Below are positions 44,782 to 53,713 of a stretch of 64,000 bases of DNA, piece by piece. The notes beneath the pieces are model-generated. The model saw nothing but the letters and a program-made list of their open reading frames with translations. It was not told the origin of the DNA and searched no databases. Both the position numbers and the translations under genes were made by a program. Position 1 is the stretch's first letter; every line of letters begins with the position of its first letter. The stretch is from Herbaspirillum huttiense (GTDB taxonomy: Bacteria; Pseudomonadota; Gammaproteobacteria; Burkholderiales; Burkholderiaceae_D), in the NCBI RefSeq assembly GCF_004367745.1, contig NZ_CP037993.1, positions 1,674,001-1,738,000 of the forward strand. The letters run 5' to 3'.

Positions 44782-45741
44782 ATGACATTTCTTTCCATTC
44801 TCTTTGCGCTGTTAATCGAACAACTCAAACCACTGCGCGCAGACAATCCGGTATACGCGTCGATCAAGTCTTTCGCGGCCACCATTGAAGGCTGGTTCAA
44901 CGCCGGGCACGCTCATCATGGCCGCCTGGGCTGGGTGGTGATGGTGGGCGCCCTGACGGTGCCGGTGGCGCTGATCTACTGGCTGCTGCTGCATGTGAGC
45001 CTGGTGGCGGCCTTTGCCTGGAACGTGCTGGTGGTCTACATGACCCTGGGCTTCCGCCATTACAGCCATTACTTCACTTCCATCCAGCTGGCCCTGAACA
45101 CGGGCGACGAAATGACCGCCCGCACTCTGCTGGCCGAGTGGACCAAGCTGGACACCACGGCGATGGATGTGAGCGAAATTTCGCGCATCGCCTCCGAGCG
45201 CGCGCTCATCACCACGCATCGCCACGTGTTTGGCGTGTTCTTCTGGTTCCTGATGCCGGTCGGTCCGGCGCTGGCGGTGATGTACCGAGTCGCCGAATAT
45301 CTCTCGCGCGCCTGGAACGAGCCGGATCACATGAAATATGAAGCTTTCGGCCGCTTTGCCGCCCAGGCCTTCTACTGGATCGACTGGATTCCGGCACGCC
45401 TGACGGCCGCCGCCTTCGCCGTGGTCGGCAACTTCGAGGATGCCATCTACGCCTGGCGCAACTTCGCCAGCCGCTGGGACGACGAAGCCGCCGGCATCAT
45501 CCTGGCGGCCGGTGGCGGGGCCATGGGCGTGCGTTTCGGTACCGAGAAGGAAGCGGCTGCCGGCATCATCCTGCCGGCCGATGCGGCCACGGTCGATTCC
45601 ATGCCGGAAGAAACCGACGGCCTGCCCGGCGACACCCCCTCGCCACGCACCCTGCAGAGCACCGTAGGCCTGGTCTGGCGCGCCTTGCTGCTGTGGATGT
45701 TCCTGTTGCTGCTGCTGTCGGTGGCGGTGTGGATGGGCTAG
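44782..45741 (+). CDS. CobD/CbiB-like membrane protein
   Basis: 319 residues from the ATG at 44782. TFLSILFALLIEQLKPLRAD opening, membrane segments at about 45-90, 150-175 and 295-318, and GFRHYSHYFTSIQLALNTGD, SEISRIASERALITTHRHVF and FWFLMPVGPALAVMYRVAEY. These fit the CobD/CbiB-AmpE-like family as found in Burkholderiales, but no cobalamin genes are nearby, so a real role in cobinamide synthesis is doubtful; an AmpE-like role is possible. Confidence 0.75.
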   Translation: MTFLSILFALLIEQLKPLRADNPVYASIKSFAATIEGWFNAGHAHHGRLGWVVMVGALTVPVALIYWLLLHVSLVAAFAWNVLVVYMTLGFRHYSHYFTSIQLALNTGDEMTARTLLAEWTKLDTTAMDVSEISRIASERALITTHRHVFGVFFWFLMPVGPALAVMYRVAEYLSRAWNEPDHMKYEAFGRFAAQAFYWIDWIPARLTAAAFAVVGNFEDAIYAWRNFASRWDDEAAGIILAAGGGAMGVRFGTEKEAAAGIILPADAATVDSMPEETDGLPGDTPSPRTLQSTVGLVWRALLLWMFLLLLLSVAVWMG

Positions 45742-45758
45742 GCGACTGGTCCTTGAAG

Positions 45759-45785
45759 AAGCGGGCTCAGGCCCGCTTTGTTTTT
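45759..45785 (+). terminator. Terminator after the CbiB-like gene
   Basis: AAGCGGGC-TCAG-GCCCGCTT followed by TGTTTTT. The rest of the 305-base gap to 46046 has a TATAAT at 45928-45933, a possible -10 for the DUF3579 gene, and no gene. Confidence 0.87.
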
Positions 45786-46046
45786 GGGAACGCGATTCTC
45801 GCCAACCCGGTATACTTCCGACTTCACTTCAGAAGGCCGCCACGTGCAGGGAGCATACCTTGCCCGCAGACCATGAGCGGCACGCAGTAGCCGGGGGAGA
45901 CCGGTAGAAGCCAAGTCTTCTATAAGATATAATACTTACTTCCGCAGGCACCCAGGCAGTGGATCGCCGAGGCACCGCGGACTCCAGGGCTCCGGTCCCA
46001 CCAGGACAAGGGCATTCGGTTGCAAGCGCTTTAGAAGAATGCATGT

Positions 46047-46397
46047 ATGGCTGATCCCATCAAACCCGCAAACGCACCGGCCAAAGAATTCATCATCCTG
46101 GGCAAGACCTCGGATGGCCGGCAGTTCCGCCCCAGCGACTGGGCGGAGCGCCTGTGCGGCGTGATGTCGTGCTTCCGTCCCGAAGGCAGTGGCGGTCGCA
46201 ATGCACACCTGAAATATTCTCCCTACGTGCTGCCCACCCACATCGATGGCGTGCGCTCGGTGGTGGTCAACGAAGCCCTGCGCGAGCTGGAGCCGCTGGC
46301 CTATCACTTCGTGGTCAACTTCGCCAAGGACAACGACCTGCAAGTGGTCGAGGCCTGTGTGCTGCCGGATCCGCCCAAGGACAACAAGGCCGGCTGA
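46047..46397 (+). CDS. DUF3579 family protein
   Basis: 116 residues. KEFIILGKTSDGRQFRPSDW, AERLCGVMSCFRPEG, LKYSPYVLPTHIDGVRSVVV and ALRELEPLAYHFVVNFAKDN are the conserved blocks of the betaproteobacterial DUF3579 family. Soluble, cytoplasmic, of unknown function. It stands between the CbiB-like gene and fumC. Confidence 0.85.
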   Translation: MADPIKPANAPAKEFIILGKTSDGRQFRPSDWAERLCGVMSCFRPEGSGGRNAHLKYSPYVLPTHIDGVRSVVVNEALRELEPLAYHFVVNFAKDNDLQVVEACVLPDPPKDNKAG

Positions 46398-46619
46398 TTC
46401 CTCGCCACGACCGCTGCGGCAATCCGCCGTCCCGGTCTGCCTGCCGCATTGCCGTACCCTCGCCAGCTTCATGCCGCCGCTTCCTGCGGGCGGTCCTGCC
46501 AGCCGTTACACTAGATGTCACATTGCCGGTCTCGTCGGTGACTCAGCCTTCAGCTTGCGCCAGAGTCTCACGGGATCATCGGGCCGCCTGCGGCCCTCTC
46601 ATCACGGAGAACCAGCATC

Positions 46620-48008
46620 ATGAACCACCGCATGGAGCGCGATACCTTTGGCCTGATCGAAGTCCCTGCCGATCGCCTGTGGGGCGCGCAGACCGAACGT
46701 TCGCTGCACCACTTCCACATTTCCACCGAGCGCATGCCGGCCGAGCTGATCGTGGCGCTGGCCGCCGTCAAGCGTGCCTGCGCCGCCGTCAACCGCGACC
46801 TGGGCAAGCTGGACGGCAAGAAGGCTGACGCCATCATCGCGGCGGCCGATGAGGTCATCGCCGGCAAGCATCCGCTGGAGTTTCCGCTGTCGGTCTGGCA
46901 GACCGGTTCCGGCACCCAGAGCAACATGAACATGAACGAGGTGCTGGCCAACCGCGCCTCCGAACTGCTGGGCGGCGTGCGCGGCGAGGATCGCCTGATC
47001 CACCCGAACGACGACGTCAACCGCGGCCAGTCCTCCAACGACATCTTCCCGACCGCCATGCACGTGGCGGCCTGCATGGCGGTGGCCACGCACCTGATTC
47101 CCTCGCTGCACACCCTGCGCGCCACGCTGGCGGACAAGTCCGCGCAGTTTGCCGACATCGTCAAGATCGGCCGCACCCACCTGCAGGACGCCACGCCGCT
47201 GACGCTGGGCCAGGAGTTCTCGGGCTACGTAGCCCAGCTGGATCATGCCGAGTCGGCCATCATCGCCACGCTCAATGCCATCTCCGAGCTGGCCGCTGGC
47301 GGCACGGCGGTCGGCACTGGTCTGAACGCGCATCCCGAATTCGGCGAGCGTGTGGCGGCCGAGCTGGCCAAGTATTTCGGTTTCCCCTTCAAGACCGCGC
47401 CCAACAAGTTTGCCGCGCTGGCCGGGCACGATGCCCTGGTGGCCGCGCACGGCGGACTCAAGACCCTGGCGGCAGCCATGATGAAGATCGCCAACGATGT
47501 GCGCTGGCTGGCTTCCGGCCCGCGTTCGGGGCTGGGCGAGATCACCATTCCCGAGAATGAGCCGGGCAGTTCCATCATGCCGGGCAAGGTCAATCCGACC
47601 CAATGCGAAGCCATGACCATGCTGTGCGCACAGGTGTTCGGCAATGATGTGGCGCTCAACATTGGCGGCGCCAGCGGCAACTTCGAGCTGAACGTGTTCA
47701 AGCCGGTGATCATTCACAACTTCCTGCAGAGCGTTCGTTTGCTGGGCGACGGCATGGCCAGCTTCGAGGAGCACTGCGCGCGCGGCATCGAAGCCAACCA
47801 CAGCCGCATCGGCGAGCTGATGGAAAAGTCGCTCATGCTGGTGACGGCCCTGGCCCCGCACATCGGTTACGACAAGGCTGCCAAGATCGCCAAGCAGGCG
47901 CATCACGACGGCACCACCCTGAAGCAGGCGGCGCTGGCGCTCGGTTATGTGACGGAAGAACAGTTTGCCGAGTGGATCAAGCCTGAGCAGATGACGCGGC
48001 CGGGTTGA
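46620..48008 (+). CDS. fumC: Fumarate hydratase class II
   Basis: 462 residues. Iron-independent fumarase: [80 protein letters not shown] and the superfamily signature [15 protein letters not shown]. Interconverts fumarate and malate in the TCA cycle. Followed by a terminator at 48073. Confidence 0.97.
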   Translation: MNHRMERDTFGLIEVPADRLWGAQTERSLHHFHISTERMPAELIVALAAVKRACAAVNRDLGKLDGKKADAIIAAADEVIAGKHPLEFPLSVWQTGSGTQSNMNMNEVLANRASELLGGVRGEDRLIHPNDDVNRGQSSNDIFPTAMHVAACMAVATHLIPSLHTLRATLADKSAQFADIVKIGRTHLQDATPLTLGQEFSGYVAQLDHAESAIIATLNAISELAAGGTAVGTGLNAHPEFGERVAAELAKYFGFPFKTAPNKFAALAGHDALVAAHGGLKTLAAAMMKIANDVRWLASGPRSGLGEITIPENEPGSSIMPGKVNPTQCEAMTMLCAQVFGNDVALNIGGASGNFELNVFKPVIIHNFLQSVRLLGDGMASFEEHCARGIEANHSRIGELMEKSLMLVTALAPHIGYDKAAKIAKQAHHDGTTLKQAALALGYVTEEQFAEWIKPEQMTRPG

Positions 48009-48072
48009 GCGTGAGATGGTTAGTTGGTTGCAGGAGCGTTGGAGGCTTTAAGTTATCCAGGACTGCGACCAT

Positions 48073-48099
48073 AAACGGCCTTGAAAAAGGCCGTTTTCT
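48073..48099 (+). terminator. Terminator after fumC
   Basis: AAACGGCCTT-GAAA-AAGGCCGTTT with a TTCTTTC tail, 65 bases after the fumC stop. Confidence 0.85.
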
Positions 48100-48135
48100 T
48101 TCAGGTCTTGCTTCCATGCGACGGTGCTTGCTGAT

Positions 48136-48729
48136 TCAAAAGCCAAAGCACGCATCGTCACCGACCGGCTTGCCTTGCCGGATTTCGTATTCGCACGTGG
48201 GTTGTTGTGCTGCATCGGTAGTCACCCGCGTTACGGACCGTCTGATGTTATCAGCGGATTGCGTGTCAATCGCCTGATCGATGAGTTGATCATGCAGACG
48301 TATCTCGCATTCTTGGTAGGTGTAGCGATTGATGATCTGTTTGCTGGCGCTGTCGTAGAGGACTTCGACCAGAAGCCGGGTTTGCGTATCCAGCATGAGG
48401 GGTGCGTGATTTCCGAGGAAGCAGATGCTTGTCTTGGTAATGCCGTAGTAAGCGATGGAAGGGATTCTTCCACGCGCATCCAGCGTCAATGCAAGGATCT
48501 GAACATCCCCCCAGCTGGTTTGCGCCATGGAGAAAGAAGGTCGATGGGCTCCTGGCGGGGGAAGAGTGATTTCCCGAAGTATTGCTCCGATCTTGATGTT
48601 CGCCTTTTTGACGCGTCCGCTTGCGGGGACCGTCTTGACGAGAGCTATCTTCTTCTTTTCGATGTCTGTGGCGACAGTAGCGCAGGGCACGAAAAAAGCG
48701 AGAAAAATGGAGAATGTCATCCTTTTCAT
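48136..48729 (-). CDS. Small secreted protein, candidate periplasmic immunity partner of the hydrolase at 48737-50830
   Basis: 197 residues with a signal peptide (MTFSIFLAFFVPCATVAT). The mature part is beta-rich with a few Cys (TSICFLGNHAP, TYQECEIRLHD, CEYEIRQGKPVGDDACFGF) and matches no family I know. It starts only 7 bases after the stop of the large peptidoglycan hydrolase gene, so the two are co-transcribed. Being exported and tightly linked to a lytic enzyme, it could neutralise that enzyme in the periplasm. The local base composition is lower in GC than the surrounding housekeeping genes. An unrelated periplasmic role is possible. Confidence 0.6.
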   Translation of the reverse strand: MKRMTFSIFLAFFVPCATVATDIEKKKIALVKTVPASGRVKKANIKIGAILREITLPPPGAHRPSFSMAQTSWGDVQILALTLDARGRIPSIAYYGITKTSICFLGNHAPLMLDTQTRLLVEVLYDSASKQIINRYTYQECEIRLHDQLIDQAIDTQSADNIRRSVTRVTTDAAQQPTCEYEIRQGKPVGDDACFGF

Positions 48730-48736
48730 TTTTTTC

Positions 48737-50830
48737 TCACTTCAGTAGCAATTTGCTGATCAAGCGGAATTTGTCCAGCCGATCCTCTCTGCTAAGTGGC
48801 GGATACTCAGGCAGATCTCTCCGTCCGGGGCCGCGATTGATCACTCTTCCCACCTCGTCAACCACTGCCTCCGACTCGCCTTTTCTGGCAGATCGCCTTA
48901 CGTCGTTGGTGCGCCAGTACCAGCACGAGGCCGCAAACGAAAGGTAAGAGTCGGAACTCAGAATCTCGGGGGCACTGACGACATCGACTGTCCTGATGTA
49001 TCGATTCAGATAAAGGTTGAACGCCTTGTAATTGGTTTCAGATGTGATTTGAACAAAGCCTCTGCCCTTGTAGCGGGAGGCGCTGCTGGCATACTTTGAC
49101 GGGAGTTCCGTCATTAGCCGCATCCCCTCTGATTCGTGAACGCCTTGCGCCAGGTAATGCGCCTGCTCCAGACGATCTGTTACGCCCCATTGCAGCATCG
49201 TTTTGTTGAGATTGATGCGATGTGTCTTGACGGTCTCCTGATCGGTATTGGGCATGATCCGCACAAGTTCAGCTTCGCTCAGCCACATGCATTTTGCGAG
49301 TTGTTCGATAAATCGCAGGGGATGTGCATGCCAGACACGTTTGGAATCAGGAAGACCCGCCACATCTTCCCAGAAGGCAATGCGCTCGATGTGCTTCGTC
49401 AGCGCGGCAAACTGATCCATGTTGAGTTTTTGAGCGCCGAACTCATCTGTGGTTACCCGCTGGAATCGAACCGGAATGTCCGTCTTGCTCCATTCTGTCG
49501 GATGACTGGCGATCAGGCCGCTGATTTTTTCTTCGTTTTTGCCAGCGATCCTATTGATGCCAACCGACGAATCAGTTTCTGATGTCGATGGTTTTGTCAG
49601 AGCTAGTAGACCTTCATCATCAATTACGCCGTCCAAACTGTTTTGAGCGGCTGTCTCTGCAAAGGCCTGGAAGCCCGCCCAGTCTGCGTCACTGGTGAAC
49701 TTGATGTCATCCGCTTTAGTCCAGTACAGCCTGTCCTTGTCTGGCACATAAAGCGGGATCCAGAATGTTCCTCGATACTCCCGCTTGATAAACTCTTCAT
49801 CCTTCAGCCATGGAGCCATCCATGGCACCACCACCGTTCCGGCCGGCAAGATGTGCTCGTTTTTAAGGGGGGTGTTGGCGAACGCGATCAGGCTGTCGGT
49901 TTTGGGGAGGAACTGCTTTACGATACGTTTTTTGCCTTTTTGGTGCAAAGACGATGATTCGACCATTTCCTCCGCGATCTGATCTTCGCTGACCCAATAG
50001 TGGTCACTTTTCACCCTTATTTTGTAATACCCCCCCTCCGGCTGATGCGGCGCGACTTCAAGAGGAATGGAGGTATCTACGGCGAGCATCTGTTCGGTCA
50101 GCAAGTCATTCCGAACGGATTGCGCCTGCGTGAGAAGACATTTTCCCCATATAGTCTTGTTCACGTTCTTGAGGAATGCGTTGTCGCCAAAGAAAATTTC
50201 AAAGTGGAAGCCTTTGGATGGCGTGGTCAGGTTGTCGGGAATGCTCCCGCAATAACCAAGGATGTCGCCTCTGCGGACGCGTGCCGAGCCGATGCCGGAA
50301 ATGACTGCGCCATTCGCGGTTGGCTCGATGACCTCTTCGCGCGCTGGTTCGATGACCGGGCGTTTCTTCTTGTCGAACACGGGCTGGCCGTCTTTTACCA
50401 GCGGCCGGGCCGGGATGATTTTCCGGATGAAATTCAGACCAGGAAGTTGGCCCGTTTTGAGTTCTTGGAATGCACGTAAATGCATATAGAGGGAATAAAA
50501 GACCAAGCTGCTCGTTCCCAGTACTGTTTGGCCGAGTTCCGCTTCATGCTTTAACAGCACAAAACTCCGCGAATAGGTCGATTGATTAAAAAACGCATCT
50601 GAGGTGTCATTCGCATCGTACCGATAGGCGACCAACTCACCGTCTGCAATTGCCCGTATCGGCGCATTTCTGTCGATGGGATGGATATGGAGGCCGCCGT
50701 GCCAGAATCGGTTCTTGCCAATCAGGTAGGGACCGCTGAGGATTCCGCTGTTGTTGAAAAGGGTGTCAGGCACGACGCGTTGCTCGTTGCCGGCGACATA
50801 CGGCAGTTCAATAGGATAGGTGATGATCAT
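48737..50830 (-). CDS. Two-domain peptidoglycan hydrolase: M23-like N-terminus, GH19-like C-terminus (candidate toxin effector)
   Basis: 697 residues from the ATG at 50830 (MIITYPIELPYVAGN); the frame is open to 51130 but the extra part lacks coding character, and no clear ribosome-binding site is seen. No signal peptide. Residues about 30-230 resemble an M23/LytM peptidase: HGGLH (44-48), IRAIADGELVAY, YSLYMHL (catalytic-type His117) and KGFHFEIF (His209). A possible SH3-like segment follows at about 255-285. VWHAHPLRFIEQL (499-511) is a linker motif common in such effectors. Residues about 540-690 are GH19 chitinase/lysozyme-like, with AQGVHESEGM (catalytic Glu566) and YKGRGFVQIT (587-596). 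Without an export leader it fits a type VI secretion cargo or phage-derived lysin. No secretion genes are in the window. Lower GC than its neighbours. Confidence 0.78.
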   Translation of the reverse strand: MIITYPIELPYVAGNEQRVVPDTLFNNSGILSGPYLIGKNRFWHGGLHIHPIDRNAPIRAIADGELVAYRYDANDTSDAFFNQSTYSRSFVLLKHEAELGQTVLGTSSLVFYSLYMHLRAFQELKTGQLPGLNFIRKIIPARPLVKDGQPVFDKKKRPVIEPAREEVIEPTANGAVISGIGSARVRRGDILGYCGSIPDNLTTPSKGFHFEIFFGDNAFLKNVNKTIWGKCLLTQAQSVRNDLLTEQMLAVDTSIPLEVAPHQPEGGYYKIRVKSDHYWVSEDQIAEEMVESSSLHQKGKKRIVKQFLPKTDSLIAFANTPLKNEHILPAGTVVVPWMAPWLKDEEFIKREYRGTFWIPLYVPDKDRLYWTKADDIKFTSDADWAGFQAFAETAAQNSLDGVIDDEGLLALTKPSTSETDSSVGINRIAGKNEEKISGLIASHPTEWSKTDIPVRFQRVTTDEFGAQKLNMDQFAALTKHIERIAFWEDVAGLPDSKRVWHAHPLRFIEQLAKCMWLSEAELVRIMPNTDQETVKTHRINLNKTMLQWGVTDRLEQAHYLAQGVHESEGMRLMTELPSKYASSASRYKGRGFVQITSETNYKAFNLYLNRYIRTVDVVSAPEILSSDSYLSFAASCWYWRTNDVRRSARKGESEAVVDEVGRVINRGPGRRDLPEYPPLSREDRLDKFRLISKLLLK

Positions 50831-51349
50831 GGTGTTGAAGTGAGTGACGCTGAGGTGACGGCGGCAGGGGAGGCAGGCGCGTGCCACATGCTGCAGTTGG
50901 CGGCTCACATCATCATGGGACACCACGAAGCGGACGAGCCGAATTTGCGATACTAGAAGGCAAAACGTCAGTCCCGGCTCGTCGAAGACGAAGAAAGCCG
51001 TGGGAACGGAATTTTTTCGATCTGGTGGAAGCCATAGTGATGGCAGCGAGGCAGAGGAAGCGGAAAAACGACGACAAGCTCTCCTGCATGGTTTGGCTTT
51101 GGCCATTCCGAACTTGCAAAGCCTTTTCAACCCCGTGTATATCTCTGTTGATTAGGGTTACGAATTGAAACATCTCAAGATTTCACCGCAGCCCCGGCGT
51201 ATATTGCTTTCCTGCGCCAGATGCGTCTGCAAGCCGCACCAGGCAAGGATTACAGGCTGATACGGCTGCGTGGGGAACGCGGCCTTGATGCCATCCGGCA
51301 AGCATGTCAAGCAGTCCAACTATTCTGAGACACCCCCGAGGGCAACAAC
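50831..51349. other. 519-base gap upstream of the hydrolase gene, no supported gene
   Basis: Contains an in-frame extension of the hydrolase reading frame (to 51130) with Arg- and Cys-rich translation that looks non-coding. The composition shifts back to high GC at about 51180. I saw no hairpin or mobile-element end at the boundary. Confidence 0.45.
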
Positions 51350-51694
51350 ATGAAAAAACTAGCGGCAATTGGCGTCTGTGGCGTGCTGGCGGTAGCCGGT
51401 CTGATCGCCAGCGCTTCGGCCTATGCGCACGGGCGCTTCTATGGTGGCGTGGTGATCGGTGGACCAGTGTGGGTGCCGCCCCCGGTTTACTATCCGCCGC
51501 CGGTGTATTACCCGCCGCCGGTCTACGTGGAGCGGGCCCCCGCACCGGTCTACGTGGAGCCGCAGCGCCAGGACTACTGGTACTACTGCGCCGAGTCCAA
51601 GTCCTACTATCCCTACGTCCAGAACTGCCCCAGCCCCTGGATGAAGGTCGTGCCCAATACGCCGGGCGTGCCGGGCAGTACGCCGCCGCAATAA
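51350..51694 (+). CDS. Pro/Tyr-rich secreted envelope protein
   Basis: 114 residues. Signal peptide (LAAIGVCGVLAVAGLIASAS), then VPPPVYYPPPVYYPPPVYVE, a triple YYPPPV repeat, and a conserved C-terminal motif DYWYYCAESKSYYPYVQNCP that recurs in small betaproteobacterial envelope proteins. Function unknown. It is followed 48 bases later by a glycine-zipper lipoprotein with a similar tail, so both may act at the outer membrane. Confidence 0.72.
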   Translation: MKKLAAIGVCGVLAVAGLIASASAYAHGRFYGGVVIGGPVWVPPPVYYPPPVYYPPPVYVERAPAPVYVEPQRQDYWYYCAESKSYYPYVQNCPSPWMKVVPNTPGVPGSTPPQ

Positions 51695-51742
51695 GCCTTG
51701 CCCAAGCTACGTAATTCGTCGATCCCCGATAAAGGAAACATC

Positions 51743-52303
51743 GTGAAACCCCTCTACAAGACCGCCGCGACCGTGACCGCCGTCGGCGCCATGCTGGCGC
51801 TGGGTGGCTGCGTGAGCGTGCCGACCGGCCCGTCGGTGATGGCCATGCCCGGCAAGGACAAGACCTACGAACAGTTCCGCGCCGACCAGCAGCAATGCCA
51901 GCAATACGCCCAGGACGCCATCGGCGGCCAGGCTGCGCAGACCCAGAACAATGCCGCCAACAGCGCCGCAGTCGGCACTGCCGTGGGTGCCGTGGCCGGT
52001 GCCCTCATCGGCGCGGCCTCGGGCAATGCCGGTGCGGGCGCGGCCATCGGTGCCGGCGGTGGCCTGCTGGTGGGCAGTGCCGGCGGCAGCAACGCGGCCG
52101 CCGGAGGCAATTACTCGATGCAGCAGCGCTACGACATGACCTATACCCAGTGCATGTACAGCAAGGGCAACCAGGTGCAGCAGCCAGTGCAGACCACCAC
52201 CGTCTATACCTACCACCCGCGCTACTACTACGCGCCGCCGCCGCCCCCGGGTTATTACGGCCCGCCGCCGGTGTATTACGGTCCGCCGCCGGGCGCGTAT
52301 TGA
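51743..52303 (+). CDS. Glycine-zipper outer-membrane lipoprotein
   Basis: 186 residues, GTG start at 51743 with AAAGGA upstream. Lipobox LALGGC (Cys near 23). A glycine-zipper segment follows (AAVGTAVGAVAGALIGAASG, then NAGAGAAIGAGGGLLVGSAG), a membrane-inserting hairpin typical of the YMGG/2TM zipper families. The C-terminus is Tyr/Pro-rich (YYYAPPPPPGYYGPPPVYYG). Likely an envelope-stress or structural lipoprotein. Terminator at 52338. Confidence 0.8.
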   Translation: MKPLYKTAATVTAVGAMLALGGCVSVPTGPSVMAMPGKDKTYEQFRADQQQCQQYAQDAIGGQAAQTQNNAANSAAVGTAVGAVAGALIGAASGNAGAGAAIGAGGGLLVGSAGGSNAAAGGNYSMQQRYDMTYTQCMYSKGNQVQQPVQTTTVYTYHPRYYYAPPPPPGYYGPPPVYYGPPPGAY

Positions 52304-52337
52304 ACCCGCGCACAAGCCAAGCCGAGCCAAGTACCTG

Positions 52338-52365
52338 AACCGCCTCCTTGCAGGCGGTTTTTTCT
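52338..52365 (+). terminator. Terminator after the glycine-zipper gene
   Basis: AACCGCCT-CCTTGC-AGGCGGTT followed by TTTTTC. Confidence 0.87.
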
Positions 52366-52583
52366 TATGCAACGCAACATGGCGCGCTGCCGGTGCTATA
52401 CTCGCCGCCATGCTTTTCCGAAAAGATCAACTTGCGAAAACCCAGCATTGGTGGCGCGCCTGAACGAGGCGGCCCGTTTTCACACAGCTTGACCATGTGA
52501 CCATGATGCCGCCGGTTCCGGCGGCATTGTTTCTTCAGCTTCGGGACCGGCGGCATTCCAGAGATTAACGATCAGGAATGACC

Positions 52584-53624
52584 ATGTCTTCGAACGCCAC
52601 GAGCTCCACCCCCACCACCAGCAGCTTGCCCGTCGTCCTCACCGGCGATCGTCCTACCGGTCCCTTGCACCTGGGTCACTACATCGGCTCGCTCAAGTCG
52701 CGCGTGGCGCTGCAGGAAACCTCGCGCCAGTTCCTGCTGCTGGCCGATACCCAGGCCATGACCGACAACGTCGGCCGCCACCAGAAAGTCACCGACAACG
52801 TGCTCGAAGTGGCGCTGGACTATCTGGCCGTGGGCATCGATCCCGAGAAGTCGACCATCTTCATCCAGTCCCAGGTGCGTGAGCTCTACGAGCTGTCGAT
52901 GGTGCTGCTGAACCTGGTGACGGTCTCGCGCCTGGAACGCAACCCCACCATCAAGGAAGAGATCCGCCTGCGCGGCTTCGAGCGCGACATCCCGGCCGGC
53001 TTCCTGACTTATCCGGTCAGCCAGGCTGCCGACATCACCGCCTTCAAGGGCCAACTGGTGCCGGTGGGCAGCGATCAGTTGCCCATGATCGAGCAGACCA
53101 ATGAACTGGTGCGCAAATTCAACGCCACCGTGGACCGCGAAGTGCTGGTCGAGTGCAAGGAAGTGCTCTCCGAAACCGGCCGCCTGCCCGGCATCGACGG
53201 CAAGGCCAAGATGAGCAAGTCGCTGGGCAACTCGATCGCCCTCGGCGCGACCCCGGCCGAGATCAAGCAGGCCGTGCACCGCATGTACACCGACCCCAAC
53301 CACCTGCGCGTGGATGATCCGGGCCAGGTCGAGGGCAATGTGGTCTTCACCTTCCTGGATGCCTTCGACCCCGACCGCGATGCCGTGGCCGAACTGAAGG
53401 CCCACTACACCCGCGGCGGCCTGGGCGACAGCGTGGTCAAGCGCCGTCTGGAAGGCATCCTGCAGGAGCTGCTGGAACCCATCCGCACCCGCCGCGAAGA
53501 ATTCGCCAAGGATCGCGGCGAAGTGCTGGCGATCTTGAAGCGCGGCACCGAACGCGCCAGCGCCGTGGCCGCGCAGACCATGTCGGAAGTCAATGCCGCC
53601 CTGGGCCTGAATTACTTCGGATGA
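52584..53624 (+). CDS. trpS: Tryptophanyl-tRNA synthetase
   Basis: 346 residues from the ATG at 52584; an ATG at 52578 is too close to the AGGA site. Class I synthetase signatures: HIGH-type [10 protein letters not shown] (24-33) and KMSKS (209-213), with [20 protein letters not shown] and [17 protein letters not shown] in the Trp-binding region. Complete. Followed by a terminator at 53656. Confidence 0.95.
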   Translation: MSSNATSSTPTTSSLPVVLTGDRPTGPLHLGHYIGSLKSRVALQETSRQFLLLADTQAMTDNVGRHQKVTDNVLEVALDYLAVGIDPEKSTIFIQSQVRELYELSMVLLNLVTVSRLERNPTIKEEIRLRGFERDIPAGFLTYPVSQAADITAFKGQLVPVGSDQLPMIEQTNELVRKFNATVDREVLVECKEVLSETGRLPGIDGKAKMSKSLGNSIALGATPAEIKQAVHRMYTDPNHLRVDDPGQVEGNVVFTFLDAFDPDRDAVAELKAHYTRGGLGDSVVKRRLEGILQELLEPIRTRREEFAKDRGEVLAILKRGTERASAVAAQTMSEVNAALGLNYFG

Positions 53625-53655
53625 CCCGGCTCGGCGCTTTTTGGCCGATAAATGA

Positions 53656-53694
53656 AAACCGCCGCATCCCAACAGGGTTTGCGGCGGTTTTTTA
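53656..53694 (+). terminator. Terminator after trpS
   Basis: AAACCGCCGC / GCGGCGGTTT (53656-53665 and 53681-53690) with a 15-base loop and T-run. It also faces the end of the convergent sensor kinase gene. Confidence 0.87.
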
Positions 53695-53713
53695 CATGCC
53701 TGGGTGAAGTTTT

